Source: Anaspis maculata (Eukaryota > Arthropoda > Insecta > Coleoptera > Scraptiidae). Taken from it: a DNA stretch of 64,000 nt. Below are positions 1-9,600 of the stretch, piece by piece. Position numbers and translations under genes: made by a program. The stretch covers positions 103,136,836 through 103,200,835 of the forward strand of contig OX421962.1 of NCBI GenBank assembly GCA_949128115.1, in the 5' to 3' direction. The notes below the pieces were generated by a model. That model ran no database searches and was not told the DNA's origin. It saw only the letters and a list, made by a program, of their open reading frames with translations. Position 1 is the stretch's first letter. Each line of letters opens with the position of its first letter.

Positions 1-369
1 AACATAGCGCCATTTTATCAAGCTCAACTGAGTTTAGTTGATGTCAATTCGGTTTCACACTTACGCCAACTTTGCAGGAAGCTGGAAGCTCGACGATTAG
101 TACTGGAAAACTTTGCACCTCCACCACGGAAGACGAAATCCCTTGAACCTGACTTAGCCTGCGCTACTTTTGAAGAACTACCATCGGCCAACACTTCGAT
201 TGCATCCGTCAGCACCAGGAAATGTTTCAATTGTGGAAATTCGAATCATCTAGTGAAGGACTGTCATGCTCCAAAGTCTCTGAAGTGCTATAGATGTGGG
301 AAAAAAGACTTCACCTCACGCACTTGCCCATCATGCAATGCATCGGGAAACGGACATCGACGAATGTAA
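1..369 (+). CDS. gag: Gag C-terminal fragment with CCHC zinc knuckle (Gypsy-A)
   Basis: Frame 1 is open from the window edge to TAA at 367-369. A basic and proline-rich stretch leads into a zinc knuckle: C-x2-C-x4-H-x4-C at about residues 75-88, followed by a second cysteine cluster (C-x2-C, then CPSC). Zinc knuckles of this kind bind element RNA during particle assembly. The last 76 bases overlap the pol frame, which lies at -1 relative to gag. This is the usual arrangement for expressing pol as a frameshift product. The start codon and capsid domain are outside the window. Confidence 0.8.
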   Translation, partial: NIAPFYQAQLSLVDVNSVSHLRQLCRKLEARRLVLENFAPPPRKTKSLEPDLACATFEELPSANTSIASVSTRKCFNCGNSNHLVKDCHAPKSLKCYRCGKKDFTSRTCPSCNASGNGHRRM

Positions 370-3300
370 TTGGTAGCAGACATCGTCGGCAAAGCAAAGC
401 AGCTACCAGAAATTCAAGCACTTCGGACATCGTTAACATCAGAGAAGATATTGTGGATGGAAATAGCGCGGCCATCTTGGACTACATTCTCCAGACGGTT
501 GACGAGGATGAACGACCCTACCTGACCGTTGAGATCTATGGCTTGAAGTTGCTCGGACTACTGGACAGTGGTGCTACTCGCACAATAATCGGCAGTGAAG
601 GATGGAATCAGTTGAAGAGTCTTGGAGTATCGTTGGATCCCACGCCTATGCGCTGCGTTGTCGCAAATGGATCCAGTTGTAATGCAATTGGAACTTGCAT
701 TCTACCCATACGGCTTAAGGAGAAGATTGTCACCTTCAACGTTCTAGTCATGCCGGAACTTAACCACATGCTTATTTTAGGAGCCGACTTTTGGAAAAGC
801 ATGGGCCTGGTTCCGAACCTGAGAAGCAAGGAGTGGGTGTTTGCGAGGGATGGTGAACTAGCGGCACTGGACACCTCAGATCATCTGACTGCGGAACAGC
901 GATCACAGGTGGACGAACTTGTGGGACGACATTTTGAAGATTACCCTTCTAGTCTCGGATGCACCAAAGTAGTTGAGCATAGGATCGTAACGAAGTCACC
1001 GCCGATAAAGAGCCGTTACTATCCCGTCTCACCGATAATCCAGAAAGAGATTGACAAGGAACTTCAGACTATGCTTGAGCAGGACGTCATCGAGAGATCG
1101 AACAGCCCTTGGGCCTCGCCGATTTTGTTAGTGAGGAAGAAGGATGGATCTCGTCGCTTCTGCGTGGACTTTAGGAAGCTCAACGCAGTGACCGAGAAGG
1201 ACAGTTACCCTCTCCCATATGTCAGTCACACCCTCGAAAAGCTTAAAGATGCTAAATATCTTACGACCCTCGATATTAAGTCCGCATATTGGCAGATCTG
1301 CATGGAGGAAGAGTCGAAGATGTACACTGCGTTCACGGTACCGAATCGAGGGTTGTTCCAATTTAAAAGGCTACCCTTCGGTTTACACAACGCACCGGCG
1401 ACGTTCCAGCGTTGCATCGAACGAGTGGTTGGTTACGATCTGGAGCCCAACGTCTTCTGTTACCTGGACGACGTGATCATCGTCACGAACACCTTTGATG
1501 CCCACATGGAGATTCTGTCTGTTGTCCTGGAGAGATTGCGAAGCGCGGGATTCACTCTCAACCGAGAGAAATGTAAGTTTTGCTTACCAGAGCTTCGGTA
1601 TCTTGGATACGTTGTGAACAAAAATGGACTCTTGGTGGACCCCGAAAAGGTCAGGGCGATTGTGGACATCCCAATACCAGCAACACAAAGAGAAGTTCGC
1701 CGATTTGTGGGAATGGCGAGCTGGTACAGACGCTTCATACCGAACTTTTCGTCGATCATGTCTCCAGTTTGCGCTTTATTAAAGAAGAATGCCAAAGTTG
1801 TGTGGACCACAGCATGTGATGAGGCTTTTCGGAAAATCAAATCGTGTTTAATTTCGTCACCGATTTTAACCTGCCCTAATTACGACCTACCCTTTGTAGT
1901 GCAGACTGACGCAAGTGATTTTGGCATAGGCGCCGTCCTCAGTCAGCCAACTTCAGAAGGAGAAAAGGTGGTCTCCTACATCAGCCGATCCTTGGAAAAG
2001 CGAGAACGCCTCTACACGACTACCGAAAAAGAGTGCTTAGCTGTGCTGTGGGCAGTGGAGAAATTTCGAGCGTACCTGGAAGGAGTGCCATTTACCGTGA
2101 TCACCGATCACCACAGCTTGCGTTGGCTACATAATTTAAAAGACCCCGTGGGAAGATTGGCTCGTTGGGCCATACGCATGCAGCAGTTTGATTTTCAGAT
2201 CATACATCGAAAGGGCCGGGAGCACGTTGTACCGGATCTGCTGTCCCGAAGTGTGCCCATGGTGGATGCGATAGATGAGAGTCGATTGGCAGCCCCGGAA
2301 AGTCCAAATCTTGGAGAAGTCGATCGTTGGTACGAGAACCTTTTCGATCGTGTAAAGAATCGCCCTTCGAAGTTTCCTGAGTTTACCATATGTGACAATA
2401 AACTATACCGACATGTCAAAGAGGAAAATCCGTTGTTATCTGACTACTCGTGGAAAGAAGTTGTTCCAACCAACAAAAGAACAGTTCTTTTGCATCAATT
2501 CCATGATGTACCTACGTCAGGACACCTGGGAGTCCGCAAAACATGGAATAGGCTGCGTACTCGATTCTACTGGCCGAAAATGAAACAGGATGTCGCTCGT
2601 TACGTGAACCATTGCAAGATTTGTTTGGCTGTGAAGACGGTTCCTAAGCGACCCATAGGACTTATGACTACAGCTGAACCACCAGACGGACCATGGACCA
2701 GTATCTCGATGGACCTATTTGGCCCCTTGCCGAGAAGTTCTAAAGGCTATGCCTACATTCTTGCGATATTAGATGGATTCAGTAAATATCCTTTGATTTT
2801 CCCTCTCCGAAAAGCTACTTCGACCGCCATCTGTCAAATTGTAGAAGAACAGGTTTTCTTGGTATATGGAGTGCCATATACAATGCGTGTAGATTCTGGA
2901 CCGCAATTTAGAAGTCAGGAATTCAAGAAAATGGCCACCGAATATAATGTGTTGATTTCCTATAACCCATATTACCATCCGCAAGCAAATCCAACCGAAC
3001 GACTTAACCGTACGATGAAAACGATGATTCGCGCAACTCTGGCTGACAATGCTTCGAAAAACCACCGTATATGGGATAAGAACCTAGCGAAAATTGCCTG
3101 TGCTTTGCGAACATACCAACACGAATCGACTGGATTTACGCCTTTCTTTTTGAATTTCGGCCGCGAAATGATATTGTCAGGAGAGCAGCATAGAAGACCA
3201 ATCCCAAGAGAAGGAATCGTCAGTGAGCCTATTGTCCGATCCAAGTTGCTGGGTGAAATCTTTGCCAAGGTGAAAATACGGTTGCGTAAAAGTGCTGAAA

Positions 3301-3554
3301 CGAACAAGCGAAACTACGATCTTCGAAGACGCCCTGAAGAGATTCACGTCGGACAAATGGTCTGGAAGAGAAATTACGTCCTGTCCGATGCGTCGAAGTT
3401 CTTCTCAGCGAAGCTCGCACCCGAGTTCGTTGGACCCTACAGGGTAAAGAAAAAGGTTAGTCCTTGGGCATTCGAACTGGAAAATTCCGATGGTCGTACG
3501 CTAGGAGTTTGGAATAGCAAGGACTTGAAGGTTGAGAATCCTACAACTTCCTAG
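294..3554 (+). CDS. pol: Pol polyprotein: protease, RT, RNase H, integrase (Gypsy-A)
   Basis: The 1086-codon frame contains, in order, an aspartic protease (LLDSGATRT, catalytic D91), a reverse transcriptase (WASPILLVRKKDGS, then YLDD at 390-393), an RNase H (QTDASDFGIG, D539) and an integrase with an HHCC zinc module (HLGV...CKIC). The integrase catalytic triad is D807, D867, E902, with D and E 35 residues apart as in DDE integrases. The C-terminus ends with a GPY/F module (EFVGPYRV) and has no chromodomain. A stop at 291-293 sits directly before the first ATG, so pol is probably not initiated there but reached by -1 frameshifting from gag within 294-369. All domains are complete, so the enzyme may be functional. 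Confidence 0.93.
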   Translation: MWEKRLHLTHLPIMQCIGKRTSTNVIGSRHRRQSKAATRNSSTSDIVNIREDIVDGNSAAILDYILQTVDEDERPYLTVEIYGLKLLGLLDSGATRTIIGSEGWNQLKSLGVSLDPTPMRCVVANGSSCNAIGTCILPIRLKEKIVTFNVLVMPELNHMLILGADFWKSMGLVPNLRSKEWVFARDGELAALDTSDHLTAEQRSQVDELVGRHFEDYPSSLGCTKVVEHRIVTKSPPIKSRYYPVSPIIQKEIDKELQTMLEQDVIERSNSPWASPILLVRKKDGSRRFCVDFRKLNAVTEKDSYPLPYVSHTLEKLKDAKYLTTLDIKSAYWQICMEEESKMYTAFTVPNRGLFQFKRLPFGLHNAPATFQRCIERVVGYDLEPNVFCYLDDVIIVTNTFDAHMEILSVVLERLRSAGFTLNREKCKFCLPELRYLGYVVNKNGLLVDPEKVRAIVDIPIPATQREVRRFVGMASWYRRFIPNFSSIMSPVCALLKKNAKVVWTTACDEAFRKIKSCLISSPILTCPNYDLPFVVQTDASDFGIGAVLSQPTSEGEKVVSYISRSLEKRERLYTTTEKECLAVLWAVEKFRAYLEGVPFTVITDHHSLRWLHNLKDPVGRLARWAIRMQQFDFQIIHRKGREHVVPDLLSRSVPMVDAIDESRLAAPESPNLGEVDRWYENLFDRVKNRPSKFPEFTICDNKLYRHVKEENPLLSDYSWKEVVPTNKRTVLLHQFHDVPTSGHLGVRKTWNRLRTRFYWPKMKQDVARYVNHCKICLAVKTVPKRPIGLMTTAEPPDGPWTSISMDLFGPLPRSSKGYAYILAILDGFSKYPLIFPLRKATSTAICQIVEEQVFLVYGVPYTMRVDSGPQFRSQEFKKMATEYNVLISYNPYYHPQANPTERLNRTMKTMIRATLADNASKNHRIWDKNLAKIACALRTYQHESTGFTPFFLNFGREMILSGEQHRRPIPREGIVSEPIVRSKLLGEIFAKVKIRLRKSAETNKRNYDLRRRPEEIHVGQMVWKRNYVLSDASKFFSAKLAPEFVGPYRVKKKVSPWAFELENSDGRTLGVWNSKDLKVENPTTS
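298..309 (+). promoter_or_regulatory. Candidate -1 frameshift slip site between gag and pol
   Basis: In the gag frame the codons read GGG AAA AAA GAC. The run of six A bases is the only obvious slippery tract in the 76-base overlap. It does not have the classic X-XXY-YYZ phasing relative to gag, so the exact slip position is uncertain. Placement is inferred from frame geometry only. Confidence 0.4.
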
Positions 3555-3830
3555 GGACATTTGTTAATCTCGCATCGCTACCTGTTTGTTCTTTCGCTTG
3601 ATTGTCTGTTATCCTTGCTGTTTCAGGAGAAAGAATAGGACAGCTGTGAAACCCGCATGTCGTAGAAGGCGACTAAGTGGAGCGAATGTGGATTTGAATG
3701 AATGAGTGTGTTAGTGTTGAATGATTTCATCATTATAGTTTTGGTGATTTTTATTTCTATTATTTCCATATAATTTCTTCCCTTAGTTACATGTTTCAAA
3801 ATTTACAGTCAGGTTTCCTTCCTTTTTTTT

Positions 3831-3843
3831 GGAAAGGGTGGAG
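3831..3843 (+). other. Polypurine tract of Gypsy-A
   Basis: GGAAAGGGTGGAG lies two bases before a TGTAATG that could begin the 3' LTR. Such purine runs prime plus-strand DNA synthesis in LTR elements. Assignment rests on composition and position. Confidence 0.5.
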
Positions 3844-5364
3844 TTTGTAATGTTCATTTTTCATTCCAGGGTGCTTCCAATAATTCTTGTCTCTTGATTT
3901 TCTCCGCATATCTTGATTTGTTTTGATTTAGTTAAAATATAACTTCACTATACTGTGCTCGACGCGAGAGTTGAAATGTACCTACGCCTCGACCGTGGTT
4001 CGCATTTTGTTGTACATTTGGTGCTCACTTCTTATCGCCTAGTCTGAAAATGCCGTGCGTTAGTTAAAATCTGCAAAGGTATGTTTGTTTACAAACAACA
4101 GTCGACGCCATTTTGACATGGAATATTCGTGTAATTTATTTAGGCAGGTTTATCACTCCGTTTCGAAGCACACCAGATTTTCTTGTAGAGTTTTTTATCA
4201 AGTAGGTAGCTATCGCGAAAAAGAAGTTTGAGATAGATTCTTTTTTGCACTGTCGAAGAACTCGAACGTTTCGTTAAATTTCTCCGTCAACGAGCTTCAG
4301 AAATTAATATTTGGAATTTGGAATATTTTTGAATTGGTTGTTGTTGACGAAGAGCGAACTAGTTTCGGATTGAAAACGAACGTCGAGAATTATCGAATTT
4401 ATTGTCCGTTGGGAAGAAATTCGAGCGACTGTATGTCGGATCTATACTTCGAACGCATTTAAAAGACTCTTAAAAAGCCGACCAACACCTCCAGGTATTT
4501 CTCTCTTCTTGTTCGATTTTGGTTTTTTGGTATTTTCGTATAATTTCGTGCTTCACACCTACTTACTTTCTTTTCCAGGCTTTCTACTTTCCAGTTTCCA
4601 CTTTCCAGTTTCTACTTTAATTGTAGAATTCCGTTACGTAGCTTCTACCCGATTTGTTCGATTGTTTGGGAACGTAGAGCTGTAACTTTGGCGCTTGATA
4701 CGTTGCAAAATATAACGGAAGTTGACATTCGATTTTAAGGTTGCGTTAGCGCATACATTATAACTACACCTACGACCTGAAATACGGCGATTTGAATTGC
4801 ATGAGAAACGAAGAAAGAAGAACGAAGTAATAATAGAGTTAAAACTGCAGAATTGCCCTTTTTATGATCACACCTAGTGAACCTTTTTGAATTTTTAAGC
4901 AAGAGCGTAGATTATTTATTGACAAGGTAAGACCAAACCATTCCTCGTACTTCATAGTTTGCGTTTGTTTCATTTATTTTTCTAAAACCCAAATCCGTTT
5001 GTTCAGGTATTTTTTTTATTGCTTTTAAAATCATAGAGTTAGATTGCACAGCTGTGAAACTCTAAATCTACGACCAACCGTAGCAAATTTTAAATTTTTG
5101 AAGTAGCAGGAAAAACCTCTGGTCGTCGCGATTCATTAAATCTCACTAGTCATTTAAATATTGCTCACTTGTGATATTTCGTTCATATTTTGTCATTTTG
5201 AATGGTTCATTTTGTAGTTTAACTTGATAACTTGTTGTTTTCTCGCTGTCATAAAATTTAACTTTTTATTTTTTTAAATATTTTGTAGTCACCCATCGTT
5301 GTTTGCATTTAAAAAAATATTTACTTTGCGCAGTTTCACGTCACCCTTACCGCCGTTTTGAGAT

Positions 5365-5429
5365 TTGATTCAGTTCGATTCAGTTCGATTCGATTCGATT
5401 TGATTCGATTCGGTTCGATTCGATTCAGT
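5365..5429 (+). repeat. GATTC/GTTCA pentamer microsatellite inside the LTR
   Basis: About a dozen degenerate 5-bp units (GATTC, with AGTTC, GGTTC and TGATT variants) run in tandem. The array sits upstream of the LTR polyadenylation signal and could vary in length between copies of the element. Confidence 0.7.
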
Positions 5430-5576
5430 TAAGTCTACTACACTATTGTTGCTTTTCAGTTGTTTATAATTTGTTTAATATATTCTCGTAGTCATTGTAG
5501 TTTCACTGTTGCATTCGAATTTTAAACTATTGTTGCATTTTTTTTTTATATTGTTCAATCGACTTGAATTATTGTT

Positions 5577-5582
5577 AATAAA
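5577..5582 (+). terminator. AATAAA polyadenylation signal in the Gypsy-A LTR
   Basis: A canonical AATAAA lies about 230 bp from the right end of the proposed LTR. It would end Gypsy-A transcripts. Because the element is in sense orientation upstream of the transporter exons, it could also truncate host transcripts. Confidence 0.5.
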
Positions 5583-5812
5583 GCCCTGACCTTGACTGTA
5601 AAACATTTGTTGGTACTGTTAGTTTTCCCCTTTTTCTTTTTTTGGTTTTTGCCTTACTCGATCCGACTTTGATACAGGTTCGGATTTGTCGTATTTGGAT
5701 TAACAGGTAGGTAATTCTCAGGTGGTGTGCCGAACAAATCCGTGGCGCCTTATTTTACCATTATTGAACCCAGCCATCTCCACTGTTGCTGGACCGGGCC
5801 GGCTACATCACA

Positions 5813-6492
5813 ATTCTGAAATTACTTATAGGATCAGGTAAACCATTTGGAACGCTACACGTAGTAAGAAGTGGAGGGAACTGAAGAGAGTAAAGAGACT
5901 TGAAAGTAGCATTTCCGTTTCGCAATAAATCTAAAACACCCTCTTGGCTTTGAACGTTTGAATCTCAAGGAGGCTGAAGGACGCATGATGAATAGGTGAT
6001 TTATGAATTATTGATGTGGTGATATCGATATGTGACACACGCGGTTACTTTTCTCAGATTTGCATAATTTCCTTCAGTTGAGTTTCGTTGGTAGAGTTTC
6101 TTGAAGCCTTCACCTTAGTCTTACCTTCAAATCCTCCAGGGAACAATACTATTTAGGTTTCAGGAATACCCTCGGAAATAGGTATCTGAGCATCTCTTGA
6201 CAAGTAATGCGGCATAGAAAAACCCGAGGAAAACCAAAAGAAGCCGGACTGGTAAAAAAAAACTTGATGAGCTGCCAGCTTTATCTTGTGAAAAAATCAT
6301 GCCACAGAGCCAGAGAAGCTGCAATTTCCGCACTTTTAATTTTGGTCTTGACCTAATTCCTTAATCACAAGAAGCAAGAGATTCTTTGTGTATTGGCAAT
6401 CTTGCTGCCTTTACTTGATTGGATTAGGTTCACTTAAACGTTTCGCGTAATGGGTACCAGCTATAGTGCCTAAATTTTCTTTTTATTCGCAG
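5813..6492. other. Intronic stretch left of transporter exon, no gene seen
   Basis: I checked this stretch for the missing N-terminal exon of the transporter (first membrane helix) and found no hydrophobic open stretch with splice sites. It ends in the pyrimidine-rich acceptor at 6479-6492 (TTTTATTCGCAG). Confidence 0.5.
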
Positions 6493-6655
6493 GAATGCTC
6501 CTGGGTTCCTACTTTTGGGGCTGCTTGGCCGACACAAAAGGACGGAAAGTGGTCCTGATCGGAGCCTTGCTGATGGACGGAACGTGTGGCCTATTATCGA
6601 GCATATCCCAAGCCTATTGGCTGTTCATGCTCTTCAGGTTTCTGAATGGATTCGC
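6493..6655 (+). CDS. Transporter exon: helix 2, MFS motif A, helix 3
   Basis: The acceptor is TTCGCAG at 6486-6492 and the donor is GTAAG at 6656. The exon starts with the last two bases of a Gly codon and ends two bases into an Ala codon. It encodes GMLLGSYFWGCLADTKGRK, followed by a hydrophobic helix ending RFLNGFA. The ATG at 6495 is internal, because the family continues upstream. Confidence 0.9.
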
Positions 6656-9600
6656 GTAAGTTGTAACGGTTTCTGTTTCAATTAGCTTATAATTTTTGTT
6701 GGGGTGAGACACACCTGTTGTCAGAAGTGCCTCCAGTGCCGCCCCTGTAGTCAGGAACGTGGCACTCGGCGGCTGCAGTAGTTTGAAGCCGCTTTGCTTT
6801 GTTTTTATGGACCAATCATCATTTTCTGGGTTATTACTGCTGAATTTCTATCAATATTTGAGTGATCAGTAGCCCGTGACCTCCCCACTTTGTCATTTCT
6901 CTACTTTCAAGAGTTTCAAGAGAAAGTAGAGAAATCTTTTTAAATCGGTACCCAGGTTCTATGTATATAAGAGAGGACCATTTGAGACTGTTTTGACACA
7001 GAAACAATCATCTCACACCACAACGGACTTTATTTCAATTAATTAGATGTGGACAAATGTTTAGCATTTTCTTCTCAGTGAATGCTACAGTCTAATTATT
7101 CTTAGCACCGCTTAATTAGGCTGAATTAGACACCAGGGCCGCTATTCTTGAATCGTGTGAGAAAAGTCCCTGGGAGTTTTATATAATCCGTACTACACTT
7201 CTGTAGCGAAAAGGATTTTAGGCAACATTCGCTACATCAGTGTACTGCGGAATGTATTTCACTCTCAGGGACTTTTCTCACACGATTCAAGAATAGCGGC
7301 CCAGTACAATTCAATTTTTGCAAGAAAACACCCTCTTCTTTGGGAACTGCTCACACACATCAAAATACATCTTCAACAGCTTGGCAAATTCATCATTGAT
7401 GAAGTTCCCCATGCAAGGGGTTATGAATTAAAAGAGTTAAACTTGAACGTGTTCTCACTTGCAATATTCATCAACTGTAGTCGTTTCATGATTACATTCC
7501 TATGCCATCAGTTTTACAACATGAAATTCAACCATATAATAAGTTGGTGGTTTGTTTACAGTTGCTTCATTCACCTGAAACTCCCCAACACTTTCACTTA
7601 TACGCCTGGATTTGTAGGCAACCCATTATACTTCAAATTAGTTCAATTTATTCGAATTAATCACGTTTCCTGTTTTTTGAACGGCTTGTCCGACGAGATC
7701 CTACTGTGCCTTTCTTCTTGTTGTTCGAGGATAGAGCTCTTGAGATTGTTTAGACAGACCTGACTACGAGTTTGAACACAAAATAAGACAGTATAACTTT
7801 TATCATAACATCAAACTGTTGACCTCTATATTCAAGTCAAAATGGTTGAATAATGGCTCGATCCTATCCCTATAGGCTGTCTGATTTCTACATGACTCGA
7901 GTGGGCTGTGTTTCTGGTCGCCATCGGCCGATCGCGGCCTGAATCCCAGCCCACTAGAATCATATGATTCTACATATAAAGAAATCAGACAGTCTATACT
8001 CCCTAATCCTACCTGCACATTGAAAAGCTAGAATATCTTGATTATCCAAGCTGTTCCCAAAGACATGAGTTTTCCCTAATTCTTTAGGAAGTCCAAACAC
8101 CCCAACACTCCGAGGAACACCAGATTCTACACCTTTGACCAACAATAATCTCTGACTAGTTCTCGTGTTTCAAAGTTCTTTTTGTGGTTAATCAGATCCA
8201 ACATTTATGTTAGTGCTAGAAGTTATGTTAGGGTTAGGCCCGGCTTCTAGACACTGAAAAAAGGAAAAGTGACTTCGATTAGGAGGGGGGGGGAATCTTT
8301 TTTGTTTGTTTTTTCTTTCTGTTCCTTGCAATCTAGGATTTGGGGGCCAGTGTGTGTGTGGTAGCCCCCCTTTTTGTGGCATTATTTTCATAGGCTGATG
8401 CTCTTTTTGGGCCATGGTCTCTCGCCCGTTTGGAAAGAATCAGATATGCTTGCCTTTGTGAAGGCCTGTTTCCTGTTTTCACCGTGAGTCGCCCCCAACG
8501 CTTAGAAAGATATTCCCGCGGTCGGCAGTGTCTATAACCGGAAATGTTGAAACGAATTTCACCCTTCCGAAAATTTTCGAACCATTGGTGTGTGCGAAAC
8601 AATTACTGAAGTCAAGCTACAAACTTTCTTGTGGAGAACTTTTTGAGCACGTCCCGTAACAAAACACAGATAATTTACTATACAGGCTGTTCGCCAAAAA
8701 GCCGATGCGGAGAGGCGTTGAAATAATTCTCACCCTACTGCAAAATAATCGCCGTCTACACTTACCTGTTTGACTAGTAACAATTTATTTGACAAAGTTC
8801 TAATCTGATAAGTCGCGCTAAGACAAAGTTATTAGTTTCAAGGGGGAGTGGGGGAATTTCATCACTGACTAATTTTGATAAGCAATTGCGGCCCTACGGC
8901 AGAGTCCGAACCCTGATACAAACGCGATTCTGTCATTCGAGTTATTTGATTTTTCACGCGGTTCTCGAAATTTACATATTCCGAACAACTGGGAGCTTCA
9001 AAAACGCAGACAAAGCTTAATCGTAAGCACCAACCCTAAATCGTCAAGTCTAACCCTCCGTTCGCCGAGGTCATCACTCTGCTACAAGAGATACCGGAAC
9101 GAGAGAACTCGTTTCTATCGGGTCTTGACTATGCGTTCTCCAGTTGGATTACAATGTATAATCTAGGGGATAATCTAGGGGTCTGAACTCTGCATCCTAG
9201 AAGTAGATCGAAACTCATCGTGGAAGGATCTCAACTCAGCATCCTGGGGGTGGATCGATACTCATCATCAACGTATCTCAACTCTACTACCTGAAGATGG
9301 ATCGAAACTCATCATGGGTTTCAACTCAACTACTTGAAGATAGGTCGAAACTCATCATCAACGGGTTCCGACTCGTCTCCCGGAGGCGGATCGAAACTCA
9401 CCATACAAGGGCCTCAACTCTACACACTAGAGGTGGGTCGCAACTCGTTAGAGAGTAGCAACTCATCAGCCTCTAGGCGGGTCGAAACTCATCCTGGAAG
9501 GATCTCAACTCTACGTCCTCAAGGGGGATCGAAACGCATCATCAATGGATTTCAACTCTACATTCTCCAGGTGGATCGAGACGCATCAACCCTGGCTTCA

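Larger units (their letters stand above)
1..5812 (+). mobile_element. Ty3/Gypsy LTR retrotransposon (Gypsy-A), 5' part outside window
   Basis: The order is gag zinc-knuckle tail, protease, reverse transcriptase, RNase H, integrase, polypurine tract, then a probable 3' LTR. No envelope ORF follows pol, so it reads as a non-enveloped Gypsy element. The 5' LTR, primer site and most of gag lie left of base 1. The pol frame is open for 1086 codons with all catalytic residues present, so the copy may be young. It lies in the same sense as the transporter exons that start at 6493, probably within that gene's intron. The right boundary is inferred from the terminal inverted repeat of the LTR, because no 5' LTR or TSD can be seen. 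Confidence 0.85.
3846..5812 (+). repeat. Probable 3' LTR of Gypsy-A
   Basis: The segment begins TGTAATG directly after the polypurine tract and ends CATCACA, a 6-of-7 terminal inverted repeat with TG...CA ends. It carries AATAAA at 5577-5582 and no ORF. At 1967 bp it is long for a Gypsy LTR. A TGGCGCC motif at 5743-5749, normally a tRNA-Lys primer motif, lies inside it near the right end, so the true end could be earlier. The 5' LTR needed to prove the bounds is outside the window. The untranslated stretch 3555-3830 precedes it. Confidence 0.5.

Noticed and set aside
1219..1476. Overlapping alternative frames within Gypsy-A pol
   Set aside because: Shadow frames of a clear polyprotein.
6495..6497. 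ATG 6495 as the transporter start
   Set aside because: It lies inside an exon with a good acceptor, and the family requires helix 1 upstream.
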